Origin: Bryobacterales bacterium
Lineage (GTDB): Bacteria; Acidobacteriota; Terriglobia; Bryobacterales; Bryobacteraceae
Assembly: GCA_016713735.1 (NCBI GenBank)
Contig: JADJOP010000019.1
Span: 1 to 64,000 of the forward strand
Direction of reading: 5' to 3'
Length of the DNA stretch: 64,000 nucleotides
Shown: piece after piece, positions 7,256 through 15,873 of the stretch
Position numbering within the stretch: position 1 is the first letter of the stretch
Layout: every line of letters starts with the position of its first letter
The notes under the pieces: model-generated
The model's database searches: none
What the model saw: the letters and a program-made list of their open reading frames with translations, nothing else
What the model was told of the DNA's origin: nothing
Program-made: the position numbers and the translations under genes

Positions 7256-9286
7256 ATGAGAACCGTTCCGTACGCGTGCGCCTTCCTGGCGTGCGCCCTG
7301 CTGCCGGCCCAGATTCCTTCGCAGGAGGACCTGGAAACGAAATCCAAACGCGATTCCATCCACGACGGCCTGGAGATGCGCGAAGTCCGCGAGAGCTCGG
7401 CCAAGGATGTCGGCGAAGCCCTCTCGCGTCTGGACGGCTTGAGCAAGCTGCGCAAAGGCGCCATCGCCAACGATGTCGTCGTGCGCGGCTACCAGGGCAA
7501 CAACATCAACATGCTCATCGACGGCGTGCGCATCTACGGCGCCTGCCCCGGCCACATGGACCCGCCTTCGTTCCACGTCGACTTCGCCGAAGTGGAGCGC
7601 GTCGAAGTGACCAAGGGCGGCTTTGACCTCACCAACCAGGGCAGCCTCGGCGGCTCGGTGAACATCGTCCGCAAGCGCCCGCTGCCCGGCCTTCACTTCA
7701 CGCCCTCGCTGCAGATGGGCTCGTTCGGCTATTGGAACCCATCGCTCACCGCCTCGGCCGGCAACGACAAAATCGAGTTCCTCGCCGGCTACGCCTACCG
7801 CACCTCGAATCCGTTTCGCGACGGCGCCGGCCGCCGCATGACCGAACTCGGCGGCTATCGCCCGGACACGGTCTCGCGCGACGCGTTCAGCATCCACACC
7901 GGCTGGACCAGCCTCCGCTTCTCCCCCACCAAGGGCCAGCACGCCGACCTCGCCTACACACGCCAGCAGGGCTCAAACATCCTTTACCCCTACCTGCAAA
8001 TGGACTCGCCCTACGACAACGCCGACCGCCTCAGCGCCGGCTACCAGTTCCGCGATCTTGGTTCGCTGCGCCGCCTCGCCCTGCAGTCCTATTACACGCG
8101 CGTCCGCCACTGGATGACCGATGAATGGCGCGCCTCGGCCGCCAACGGTCTCGACGTGTTCAGCATGGCCACCTTTGCCGGCACGCGCACCGGCGGGGGG
8201 CGCGCCGACCTGGAATTCACGCGCGGCCTCACGCTCGGCTTTGAGACCTACCAGCGCAACTGGGACGCGGTGAACTCGATGCGCACCCGCATGATGGTCG
8301 CCGACCAGAACATCGTCCCCAACGTCAACATCACCGTCGCCGGGGCTTACGGCAACTACGAGAAGAGCCTCACGGACCGCATCCGCATCGCCGCCGGAGC
8401 GCGCCTGGACACGGCGCATTCCTACGCCCGCGGCTCCACGGCCAACCTCAACCTCTTTGAAGCCTATAAAGCCAACAGCGAACTGTCGCGCCGCGACACC
8501 AACCCCTCGGCCAACGCCCGCATCCACATCGGGCTCAACAACAACCTTGAGGTCACCGCCGGGGCCGCCTCCACCGTGCGCGTGCCCGACGCCCAGGAGC
8601 GCTACTTCAACCACCGCCGCATGGGCAGCGATTGGGTCGGCAACCCGGCGCTGGATCCCACCCGCAACACGGAAACCAACGCCGGGCTCAACTACCGACG
8701 CGGCGGCTTCTTCGCCAAGGCCCTCACTTACTACAGCGCGCTGGGCGACTACATCGTCGTCCACAACCAGCGCCGCCTGCAGATGCGCCCCGGCATTATG
8801 AACATGATGGCCCGCTCGTTTGAGAACGTCGACGCCCGCATGTACGGCGGCGAGTTTTCCACCGGGGCCAGCTTCCGCTCGCGCTGGCTGCTTTCGGCCG
8901 GGGCCACCTACACCCGCGCTTCCAAGGACGCACGGCCTGACCGCGCCATCTTCGACACCGACCTGCCCGAGATCTCTCCCCTGCGCGGGCGCGCTTCGCT
9001 GCGTTATGGCCAGCGCCGCTGGTTCGCCGAAGCCGAAGGCGTCGCCGCCAGCTCCCAGCGCCGCGTCGATGGCGACCTCTTTGAGACGCCCACCGCCGGC
9101 TACGCCACGGCCAACATCAAAGGCGGGCTCCACCTGGACCGCTTCACGCTCACCGTGGGCATCGACAACCTTCTGGACCGCCTCTATTACGAGCACCTCT
9201 CGTTCCAGCGCGATCCGTTCCGCACCGGCCTGCGCATTCCCGAGCCCGGCCGCAACCTCTTCTTCAACATCAGCCACAGGTTCTGA
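7256..9286 (+). CDS. TonB-dependent receptor of the OprC/NosA copper type
   Basis: The ATG at 7256 has GAGGAGA nine bases upstream and gives 676 residues, starting with a signal peptide (ACAFLACALLPAQ). The plug domain has the usual VVVRGYQGNNINMLIDGVR and VERVEVTKGGFDL. Within the plug is YGACPGHMDPPSF. A Cys plus Met/His cluster followed by MDPP is the hallmark of the OprC/NosA copper-receptor family. The rest is a 22-strand-type beta-barrel rich in aromatic residues, ending in F (NISHRF), as outer-membrane proteins do. It should import copper across the outer membrane using TonB energy. It is preceded by a Cys-rich small gene and followed by MEMO1-family and SCO1/CusF genes, all on the same strand, which supports the metal assignment. 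Confidence 0.82.
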   Translation: MRTVPYACAFLACALLPAQIPSQEDLETKSKRDSIHDGLEMREVRESSAKDVGEALSRLDGLSKLRKGAIANDVVVRGYQGNNINMLIDGVRIYGACPGHMDPPSFHVDFAEVERVEVTKGGFDLTNQGSLGGSVNIVRKRPLPGLHFTPSLQMGSFGYWNPSLTASAGNDKIEFLAGYAYRTSNPFRDGAGRRMTELGGYRPDTVSRDAFSIHTGWTSLRFSPTKGQHADLAYTRQQGSNILYPYLQMDSPYDNADRLSAGYQFRDLGSLRRLALQSYYTRVRHWMTDEWRASAANGLDVFSMATFAGTRTGGGRADLEFTRGLTLGFETYQRNWDAVNSMRTRMMVADQNIVPNVNITVAGAYGNYEKSLTDRIRIAAGARLDTAHSYARGSTANLNLFEAYKANSELSRRDTNPSANARIHIGLNNNLEVTAGAASTVRVPDAQERYFNHRRMGSDWVGNPALDPTRNTETNAGLNYRRGGFFAKALTYYSALGDYIVVHNQRRLQMRPGIMNMMARSFENVDARMYGGEFSTGASFRSRWLLSAGATYTRASKDARPDRAIFDTDLPEISPLRGRASLRYGQRRWFAEAEGVAASSQRRVDGDLFETPTAGYATANIKGGLHLDRFTLTVGIDNLLDRLYYEHLSFQRDPFRTGLRIPEPGRNLFFNISHRF

Positions 9287-9375
9287 TGCCATCGCGCGCG
9301 GGCCGTTGCGTCCACCCGCACGGCCCGCGCTTTTCTCTCTTCCCGCTCCTGTCTCGCGCGCTATCCTATTGCTTC

Positions 9376-10692
9376 ATGTCGAACGCACTGCCCCGCCTGC
9401 GCATGGATCTCGACTTCATGCCCAGCCCCGACCCCGAGCGCCCCGGCCTGGTCATCCGCGATCCCTTCCACTACTCCGACGTGATGCTCATCGTCCCGCC
9501 GCCGCTGGTGCCGCTGCTGGAAATGTTCGACGGCCAGACCTCCGGCAACGAGCTGCGCGAACTGCTCATGCGCATGACCGGCGACCCCAACGTCGACCAG
9601 GTGGAAGCCAACTTTCTCGGCATGCTCAGCTCGGCGGGCTTCCTCCACGACGAGGTCTTCGAGCAGAAGCGTGACACGCGCCACCGCGAGTTCGCCGCCG
9701 CCCCCTTCCGCGCCGCCTCCCACGCCGGGGCCGCCTACCCCGCCGAAAAAGAAGAGGCGCGCACCCTCTTTCAGGAATACATGCAGGGCGACGAGCCCTA
9801 TGAAGACGGCAACCTGCTGGCCATCGCCGCGCCCCATGTGAGTCCCTTCGGCGGCTTCGATTGCTACCGCGCCGCCTACCGCGCCCTGCGCCCCGAACAC
9901 CGCGAGCGCACCTTCGTCATCCTTGGCACCTCGCACTACGGCGAACCGGACCGCTTCGGCCTCACGCGCAAGAACTTCGTCACCCCGTTTGGCGAAGCCG
10001 TCACCGACACGGCGCTGGTGGACGAACTCGCCGCCGCCGCTCCCGGCGCGGTGGAGATGGAAGACTACTGCCACGCCACCGAGCACAGCATCGAGTTCCA
10101 GGTCGCCTTCCTGCAACACACCCTCGACGGCCCGGCCCGCACCAGTTCACTGCTTGGACTCGACGGCCGCCCGATGATGACCGGCGGGCTGCTCGGTCCC
10201 GATGGGCGTCCGCTTTCCGGCAGCCAGGGCCACCAGATCAAGATCCTCCCCATCCTCTGCGGCGCGTTCGCCCACAGCATCTATGAAGGCGGCATGCCCG
10301 AGGACAACCCCGACGTGGCCCGCTTCCTCGGCGCGCTGGGCGAGATGGCCGCCCGCCGTTCGCGCGACCTTGTGTTCGTCCTCGGCGTCGACATGGCGCA
10401 CATGGGCCAGCGCTACGGCGACCAGATGACGGCGCTGGCCGGCGAGCCTGAGATGAATGAGGTGGAACAGCGCGACCGCGCCCGCATCGCCGCCCTCTGC
10501 TCAGGCGACGCCAAGGGCTATTGGGAACTCGTCCAGCAAAACCAGGACGACCTGAAATGGTGCGGCGCGTCGCCCTTCTACGCCTTTGCCAAGGCGCTGC
10601 CCAACGCCCGCGGCTCGCTGCGCCGCTATGGGCAGTGGAACATCGACGAAGCCAGCGTGGTGAGCTTCGCCGGCATGACGTTCACGCACTGA
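9376..10692 (+). CDS. MEMO1-family protein (AmmeMemoRadiSam system protein B type) with an extra N-terminal domain
   Basis: The C-terminal ~300 residues fit the MEMO1 fold, related to class III extradiol dioxygenases. They show APHVSPFGGFDCYRAAY, FVILGTSHYG, the conserved EHSIEFQVAFLQ and GVDMAHMGQRYG, so the His/Asp/Glu pocket positions are present. About 105 residues precede it (DPFHYSDVMLIVPPPL and a helical segment), which look like a small winged-helix or PqqD-like module found in longer bacterial members. The start is set at the ATG at 9376, because the region upstream is non-conserved and contains the previous gene's 3' flank. Human MEMO1 is reported to bind copper and iron; here the gene lies in a copper-receptor operon. 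Its reaction, if any, is unknown. Confidence 0.75.
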   Translation: MSNALPRLRMDLDFMPSPDPERPGLVIRDPFHYSDVMLIVPPPLVPLLEMFDGQTSGNELRELLMRMTGDPNVDQVEANFLGMLSSAGFLHDEVFEQKRDTRHREFAAAPFRAASHAGAAYPAEKEEARTLFQEYMQGDEPYEDGNLLAIAAPHVSPFGGFDCYRAAYRALRPEHRERTFVILGTSHYGEPDRFGLTRKNFVTPFGEAVTDTALVDELAAAAPGAVEMEDYCHATEHSIEFQVAFLQHTLDGPARTSSLLGLDGRPMMTGGLLGPDGRPLSGSQGHQIKILPILCGAFAHSIYEGGMPEDNPDVARFLGALGEMAARRSRDLVFVLGVDMAHMGQRYGDQMTALAGEPEMNEVEQRDRARIAALCSGDAKGYWELVQQNQDDLKWCGASPFYAFAKALPNARGSLRRYGQWNIDEASVVSFAGMTFTH

Positions 10693-10730
10693 GTCTCGTT
10701 CGCCGGCCTCGCACGCTACCCTGGACATAG

Positions 10731-11366
10731 GTGCCGCGCCAGATCGACCCCGAACTCCTCGACCACGCCTCGCCGGCCGACGCGCGCGCCAACCTCGCCG
10801 ACATTGAGCGCATCAACCGCTGGTTCGGCGGCGAACGCGCCCTGCACGCCGAACTCGACCGCCTGCCCCCCATCGGCACCATCCTCGACGTCGCCGCCGG
10901 CAACGGCTGGCTCGCCCGCTCGCTGGCCCGCCGCTTCGGCTCGCGCGTCGTTTCGCTCGACCGCTCCGAACGCACCCTCGCCCTCGCCCCTCACCCCAAA
11001 GTCGCCGCCGACGCCCGCGCCCTGCCCTTTGCCGATGCCAGCTTCGACGTCGTCGTGAGCAGCCTCTTCCTCCACCACCTCACCGACGACGAAGCCGCGG
11101 CCTGGCTTGCCTCCTGCGCCCGCATCGCCCGCCGCGCCGTCGTCTGCGTCGACCTCGAACGCACCCGCTTCGCCGAACGCTTCCTCGCCCTCACCCGTCC
11201 GCTCTTCCGCTGGCACGCCATCACCGTCGCCGACGGCGCCACCAGCGTCCGCGCCGCCTTCACGCCCGCTGAACTCCGCCACCTCGCCGCCCGCGCCGCC
11301 ATCGGTCCCGTTCGCATCCGCCGCGCATGGCCCTGGCAGCGCCTGGTGTTATCCTTCGTGAAGTGA
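10731..11366 (+). CDS. Class I SAM-dependent methyltransferase
   Basis: This 211-residue protein has the Rossmann-fold methyltransferase motifs. Motif I is ILDVAAGNGWLARSLARRFG (residues ~45-64), the acidic residue ending beta-2 is in VVSLDRS, and DARALPFADASFDVVVSSLF is the motif II region. Length and layout fit a type 11 methyltransferase. The C-terminal part has no recognised substrate domain. The start is GTG at 10731, 38 bases after the MEMO1-like gene, and the stop overlaps the next gene's GTG by four bases (GTGA), so co-translation is likely. The substrate cannot be told from sequence. Confidence 0.75.
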   Translation: MPRQIDPELLDHASPADARANLADIERINRWFGGERALHAELDRLPPIGTILDVAAGNGWLARSLARRFGSRVVSLDRSERTLALAPHPKVAADARALPFADASFDVVVSSLFLHHLTDDEAAAWLASCARIARRAVVCVDLERTRFAERFLALTRPLFRWHAITVADGATSVRAAFTPAELRHLAARAAIGPVRIRRAWPWQRLVLSFVK

Positions 11367-12280
11367 TCCGTAAGCTCGCCCTCCTGCTCCTGCTGCTCGT
11401 TCTCCCCCTCGCCTTCTACAAACCCGCGCGCCTAGGCGCCATCGCCGCCATCGGCCTCGGCCAGGGCTGTACCTTTGAGAACGCCATGCACGCCGCCGAG
11501 CACACCGAGCAGATCCGCCAGGCCAAGGACCGCATCCTGGCCGGCACCAAGAAGGTGAAAGACGAGCCCCCCTACGCGCTCTTTGACACCCCCGACGGCC
11601 CCTACTGGATTCCCACCCGCGCCCGCGGCGAGTATGCCCTGCCGTTCAACATCGCCGAGGAAGAGGTGGGCATCTACTCGGCCGGCGCGGCGCGCATCAA
11701 GGGAGGCGACATCGTTCTCGATTGCGGCGCCAACGTCGGCATCTACACCCGCCGCGCCCTCAAACAGGGCGCGCGCATCGTCGTCGCCATCGAGCCCGCA
11801 CCGCAAAACATCGAAGTCTTAAAGCGGAATTTTGCCTCTGAAATCGAGCAGGGCCGCGTCATCGTCTACCCCAAAGGCGTCTGGGACAAGGACGACATGC
11901 TCGTGCTCCACCAGCATTCGGACAACTCCGCCGCCGACAGCTTCGTGATCAACCAGGAAGAGGGCAAGGCCGATACGCACTCGAGCGATGAGAAACTGCC
12001 GCTGACCACCATCGACAAACTGGTGGCCGAGTTGAAGCTCGATCGCGTCGACTTCATCAAGATGGACATCGAAGGCGCCGAGGTCCGCGCCATTCAGGGC
12101 GGCCGTGAAACCATCGCCAAGTTCCACCCGCGCATGGCGCTTTCCACTTATCACCAGGCCGACCACCCCATCGAAGTCCCCAAGGCCGTCCTCGCCGCCT
12201 GGAGCGGTTACCGCACCGTGTGCGGACCTTGCACGGAGGTCTCGTGGCGCGTCCGACCCGACGTGCTCTTGTTCCACTAG
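11363..12280 (+). CDS. FkbM-family methyltransferase with N-terminal membrane anchor
   Basis: The start is placed at the GTG at 11363, which overlaps the preceding TGA as GTGA. This gives 305 residues beginning with a hydrophobic anchor (LALLLLLLVLPLAFY). The FkbM domain follows: IVLDCGANVGIYTRRAL (SAM site), VVAIEPAPQNIEVLKRN, then LTTIDKLVAEL and VDFIKMDIEGAEVRAI, the classic FkbM motif. FkbM enzymes O-methylate sugars or polyketides. A membrane-tethered version suggests a lipid-linked or surface glycan substrate; that is inference. It overlaps the next gene by 37 bases. Confidence 0.8.
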   Translation: MIRKLALLLLLLVLPLAFYKPARLGAIAAIGLGQGCTFENAMHAAEHTEQIRQAKDRILAGTKKVKDEPPYALFDTPDGPYWIPTRARGEYALPFNIAEEEVGIYSAGAARIKGGDIVLDCGANVGIYTRRALKQGARIVVAIEPAPQNIEVLKRNFASEIEQGRVIVYPKGVWDKDDMLVLHQHSDNSAADSFVINQEEGKADTHSSDEKLPLTTIDKLVAELKLDRVDFIKMDIEGAEVRAIQGGRETIAKFHPRMALSTYHQADHPIEVPKAVLAAWSGYRTVCGPCTEVSWRVRPDVLLFH

Positions 12281-13053
12281 CGGCGTTGCTGGCCGCCGCC
12301 TGCGCCAAGCGCTATCCGGTGCAGGGCATCGTCGTGCGCCCCAACCCCGCCGCCGGCACGGCGCTCATCGCTCACCGCGCCATTCCCGGCTACATGCCCG
12401 CCATGGCCATGGAGTTTCGCGCCCGCCGCGCGCAGGATCTCACGGCGCTGCGCCCCGGCACACGCGTCAGCTTCACGCTGCGCAAAGGGCTTGCGGAACG
12501 CGTCCAGGTGTTGAGCGACGCCTTCGACGCCGCCGAAGTGGATCTGTCGCAAGCTCCGCCCAAGCCCGCCATCGGCGCGCCGATCGCTGACTTCACCCTC
12601 ACCACGCATCGCGGCGCTCCGCTGGCCCTGGCTTCGCTTCGCGGCCGCTGGGTCGCCGTGAACTTCATCTACACGCGCTGCCCGCTGCCGGAAGTGTGCC
12701 CGCGGCTCACGGCCACCTTTGCCGCGCTGCAACGCCGCTTCCGCGACGCGCCGGTGAGCTTCCTTTCGATCACGCTCGACCCGCGCTACGACACGCCCGC
12801 CATCCTCGCCGAATACGCCCGCCGCACCGCCGCCGGAGCCAACTGGCACTTCCTCACCGGCGCGCCGGACGAGCTCGCCCGCGTCGCCCGCTCGTTCGGC
12901 CTCTGGTCGTGGGTGGAGGAAGGCGTCATCGTTCACAACTCCACCACCGCGCTCATCGCCCCCGACGGCCGCCTGGCCGCCCTCATCGAAGGCTCCTCGT
13001 TCGCACTGGAGGAGATCGACGGCCTGCTACGATACTCTCTTACGCCCCCGTAA
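12244..13053 (+). CDS. Lipoprotein joining a CusF-like copper-binding domain and a SCO1/SenC domain
   Basis: From the GTG at 12244 the protein starts with a lipoprotein signal (VPLAALLAAACAK). Residues ~25-95 hold HRAIPGYMPAMAMEFRAR, a His/Met-rich strand region like the CusF/CopK-type copper-binding fold (PF11604). Residues ~105-265 are a SCO1/SenC thioredoxin-fold domain with the copper-binding CxxxC (TRCPLPEVCPRL) and a later His (VIVHNSTTALIAPDGR). SCO1 proteins deliver copper to the CuA site of cytochrome oxidase. The fused metal-binding module probably supplies copper in cis. The start lies inside the preceding gene, and the following methylase starts 26 bases after the stop, so it belongs to one transcription unit with the copper receptor. 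Confidence 0.85.
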   Translation: MARPTRRALVPLAALLAAACAKRYPVQGIVVRPNPAAGTALIAHRAIPGYMPAMAMEFRARRAQDLTALRPGTRVSFTLRKGLAERVQVLSDAFDAAEVDLSQAPPKPAIGAPIADFTLTTHRGAPLALASLRGRWVAVNFIYTRCPLPEVCPRLTATFAALQRRFRDAPVSFLSITLDPRYDTPAILAEYARRTAAGANWHFLTGAPDELARVARSFGLWSWVEEGVIVHNSTTALIAPDGRLAALIEGSSFALEEIDGLLRYSLTPP

Positions 13054-13079
13054 TCCCAAGCCCACGCAAGGAGCCCCGT

Positions 13080-13865
13080 TTGGTTCGACTCAAAGGCATC
13101 AGTGGCCGCGACCCCAAGGAACTCGCCGTCCTCGACATGGACGAGCACCTCAAGGACGAGCGCCTCAAGCAAAAGTACGTGTCGACCATGTTCGACATCC
13201 TCGCCCCCGGCTACGACAACTTCACCCGCATCTTCTCGTTCGGCATGGACCGCGCCTGGAAGGAGTCGCTCATCGCCGAGGGTGTCCGCCGCGCCGCCCC
13301 GTCGCCGCGCATCCTCGACCTCGCCTGCGGCACCGGCGACCTCTGCACGGCGCTGGCTGAGCGCACCCGCTCGCCCCTTGCTTTCGGCTGCGACCTCAGC
13401 GAAAAGATGCTCGTCGAAGCCACCCGCCGCGCCTCGCATCACCGCACGCTGCCGCTCCAATTCGCCCTCGGCAACATGCTCACGCTTCCCGTGGCCGACG
13501 CGAGCTTCGACATCGTGAGCATCGGCTACGGCATCCGCAACACGCATGAGCCCGACCGCGCCCTCCGCGAAATCGCCCGCGTCCTCCGCCCCGGCGGCCT
13601 GCTGCTGAACCTCGACTTCTACCGCCCCACCAACGCCCTGTGGCGCGAACTCTACCTCGGCTACATGTCCGTCTCCGGCAACGCCGCCGGCTGGCTCTGG
13701 CACCGCGAACCGGTCACCTACGGCTACATCGCCTCCTCCATCCGCCGCTTCCTCACCATGCCCGACTTCGAAGCCGCCCTCACGCGCGCGGGCCTGCAAG
13801 TGGAGTGGCGCAAGCGCCACCTGTTTGGCGGGCTGGGGCTGCACGTGGCGCGGAAGGTGGGGTAG
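13080..13865 (+). CDS. ubiE: UbiE/MenG-type quinone methylase
   Basis: The start is the TTG at 13080, with AAGGAG six bases upstream. No ATG near the domain start has an equivalent site. The 261-residue protein shows the UbiE/COQ5 layout: VSTMFDILAPGYDNFTRIFS, ILDLACGTGDLCTAL (SAM motif I), LPVADASFDIVSIGYGIRNT, and VLRPGGLLLNLDF. These enzymes C-methylate demethylmenaquinone (or the ubiquinone intermediate). An acidobacterium would normally use menaquinone, so a MenG role is expected. The gene is the last of the plus-strand run beginning with the copper receptor, which ties respiratory quinone and oxidase copper genes together. Confidence 0.82.
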   Translation: MVRLKGISGRDPKELAVLDMDEHLKDERLKQKYVSTMFDILAPGYDNFTRIFSFGMDRAWKESLIAEGVRRAAPSPRILDLACGTGDLCTALAERTRSPLAFGCDLSEKMLVEATRRASHHRTLPLQFALGNMLTLPVADASFDIVSIGYGIRNTHEPDRALREIARVLRPGGLLLNLDFYRPTNALWRELYLGYMSVSGNAAGWLWHREPVTYGYIASSIRRFLTMPDFEAALTRAGLQVEWRKRHLFGGLGLHVARKVG

Positions 13866-13891
13866 CGGGGCAACGCCCTCGTGACGCCAGG

Positions 13892-14077
13892 CTACTTGCG
13901 CCCCGCGTCGCGTGCGCGCAGGATCTCACGGACGCTCGTGCGCCGTCGGCCCTTGCGCGCGTCCTGCATCTCACGAATCGCGCGCTCAGCCGCAGTGCGC
14001 GCCTGATCCGTCGTTGGCTGACCCGCCCCAGGTGCGCTCACGGTACTCTTCACACGCTCCTTCACTTCCCCTCCCAT
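13892..14077 (-). CDS. Small basic hypothetical protein (61 aa)
   Basis: This is an unrecognised 61-residue product, rich in K, R, A and E. It has a predicted helical middle (RTAAERAIREMQDARKG) and ends SVREILRARDAGRK. The ending resembles the C-terminal tail of some short antitoxins of VapB/Phd type, which often finish with IRELIxEGRR-like sequence, but no toxin gene is adjacent. Its ATG overlaps by 16 bases the likely true stop of the PD40 protein gene at 14062, and no separate ribosome-binding site is visible, so it would be translationally coupled. It may not be a real gene. Confidence 0.35.
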   Translation of the reverse strand: MGGEVKERVKSTVSAPGAGQPTTDQARTAAERAIREMQDARKGRRRTSVREILRARDAGRK

Positions 14078-15266
14078 TGCCGCGCGAACGCATCCACTCC
14101 ATCCCCCTCCTCATCCAGCATCTCCAGCCGCTTCCCCTCCGGCGAGAACACATACACGGAATAGGCGGCGTAGTCCCGCTCCGCTTCCTTGCCCGGCGTC
14201 GGAGGCGTCAGCTGCGTGGCGATGAGGTGCCCTTGTACCGTCCCTGCCGAATCACCAAATACTCGTCGCAATCGGCGAGAAACACCTCGGCGCGCCGCGT
14301 CTTCATGTCCATCCGCCACAGCGCGCCCTCGAAGCTTCCGCAATCCGCAAGCCAATACACATACTGCCCGTCCGCCGACCACTGCGGCATGAGCAGACCA
14401 TTAGTGCCGCACGTCATGCCTTTCCAACGGAGCGGTTGGTCGAACAGTAACTCATCTTGCGAGCCATCGCTCTGCACCAACCGCACCTGCACCCTGCCGT
14501 CGGCCATTTCGCGTAGGTACACGACGGACTGCTCATCCGCTGAAAGCGAAGGCTGCGAGTTCACCCCCGCGCGAGTCAGCTTCCGTGCCGGCCCCGTGCC
14601 TGACTTGAAAAAGACATGCAACTCCTTGCCCATCGATCTGCATTCCACACTGTCGGACCCGATCGGCTCCCGCTCCCAGAGAACCCTTCTGCGCAAGCTC
14701 CCGCGCGCTCGCTTCCCCACCTCAAGGAAATGTCCAACGTCCCACCGGTAGCTCACTTCGATGTACCCGTTCGAGCAGCAATCACCACGCTGCCGCTCCT
14801 CATCCTGAAACCGCAGCACCATCGCCTGTCCCCGCATGGCAATATCCACCAGACCGCCTTGGGCTCGTGATCCGCTCTCCAGGATCGACATCAACTCCGG
14901 ACGTTTGCCACCAAGCCTGTACACATACAAGTACTGCCAGGTCGCCGTTCCCCCCGTGCCATACCGCAGGAGAACGGCAGCTTCCTCTCGCCCGTCGCCG
15001 TCGAGGTCGCCCCAAACGGTTGACACCCAGCGCACGGAAGGGCCAGGACCCAGATCAGGCGTGGGTTCACGAAACTCCCCATTCCTGATCCGCACTCGTG
15101 TCTTTAGAACAGAAGGAAGCCACTTCCAGGTGGCCGGCATCTCTCCCTTCTCCTCCATGTTCGGCAACGGGTACTCGAAATTGCGGAAGTCCACCGTGCT
15201 CCGCTCGCTCTGCGCAGCGGCAACGAACACAACGCTCATCAGGAACGCAGCATGCAGCCGGACCAT
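14062..15266 (-). CDS. Secreted PD40/WD40-like beta-propeller protein with a frame break
   Basis: The N-terminus is a signal peptide (AAFLMSVVFVAAAQS). The first half holds an FG-GAP-like strand, VWGDLDGDGREEAAVLL. The second half holds PD40-type strands: NSQPSLSADEQSVVYLR and MPQWSADGQYVYWLAD. No enzymatic motif is visible. The long frame is interrupted near 14230 (a CCC run) and stops at 14208, but the next frame continues coherently (HLIATQLTPPTPGKEAERD, then YSVYVFSPEGKRLEML) to 14062. One extra G in the coding strand would make a single protein of about 400 residues. The family is often associated with TolB-like or surface proteins. The function is unknown. Confidence 0.6.
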
Positions 15267-15272
15267 CGCCCC

Positions 15273-15773
15273 CTACTTCTTCCCCACCCGCTGCATCATC
15301 GGCACGCCCTCTTTGTTCGGCAGCCGCGCCACCTTTGGCCCGCTGAACCGCGCAATCGTGATCTCGGCGCGGTAGAGCACCTTGCAGCCCGGCTCAATGT
15401 GGCCGCCCAGCGCGCGGCCCTCGTTGTCGCCCAGCGTCATGTGCAGATGCGGCTCGCCGCCGGCGATGATCCCGTTCAAGCTCAGGATCTCCAGCGGCCC
15501 CTGCCGCGTCATCATCTTGTCCTCCGGCGTCGCCTTCATGTTCGCCACCGCGTGAAACGTGCACCCCTGCAGCGTCCCGGCCGCCGTCAGCACAGCCCCG
15601 TCCTCAATCTTGTGCTTCTTGATGGTCTCGATGATCGATTCCAGCAGCATCTCGTCGCGATCGAGCCGCAGCCGGATCACCTCGGCCACCTGCCCGCCCG
15701 TGAACACCTCGCCGCCCCACGCCGCCGCGGCCGTCATCGCCGCCAATGAAATCAGTCCTAGTGTGCGCTTCAT
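15273..15773 (-). CDS. Secreted PCC/DUF296-domain protein
   Basis: A signal peptide (LISLAAMTAAAAWGG) precedes a PCC domain (PF03479, the fold shared with plant AHL proteins) covering about residues 25-150. The diagnostic parts are DEMLLESIIETIKKH, AAGTLQGCTFHAV, and LEILSLNGIIAGGEPHLHM, followed by GGHIEPGCKVLYRAEI. The His residues of HLH and GGH are the positions that bind metal in some prokaryotic members. Most prokaryotic PCC proteins are cytoplasmic and trimeric; this one carries an export signal, which is less usual. It lies just downstream of nothing on its own strand, and the PD40 gene follows 6 bases later, so the two are likely co-transcribed. Confidence 0.75.
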   Translation of the reverse strand: MKRTLGLISLAAMTAAAAWGGEVFTGGQVAEVIRLRLDRDEMLLESIIETIKKHKIEDGAVLTAAGTLQGCTFHAVANMKATPEDKMMTRQGPLEILSLNGIIAGGEPHLHMTLGDNEGRALGGHIEPGCKVLYRAEITIARFSGPKVARLPNKEGVPMMQRVGKK

Positions 15774-15854
15774 GGGCGCGAGTGTATCGCACCAGGACCG
15801 CGCCTTGCCGGACTCGATTCCTACCCATCCTCCTCCCGGCGATGCCGCCTGCTG

Positions 15855-15869
15855 ATATAACTGTTATAT
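15855..15869. promoter_or_regulatory. Perfect 7-1-7 palindrome in front of brnT (operator candidate)
   Basis: ATATAAC-T-GTTATAT is a perfect inverted repeat ending five bases before the brnT ATG at 15874. It is an AT-only island in GC-rich surroundings and overlaps any plausible -10 box (TATAAC or TATATA). BrnT/BrnA modules are autorepressed through such sites upstream of brnT, so this is the likely antitoxin-complex binding site. Confidence 0.55.
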
Positions 15870-15873
15870 ACGA

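Noticed and set aside
7973..9292. A 439-residue open frame antisense to the copper receptor
   Set aside because: It has a composition-biased product with no domain or ribosome-binding site. The sense strand encodes a complete TonB receptor.
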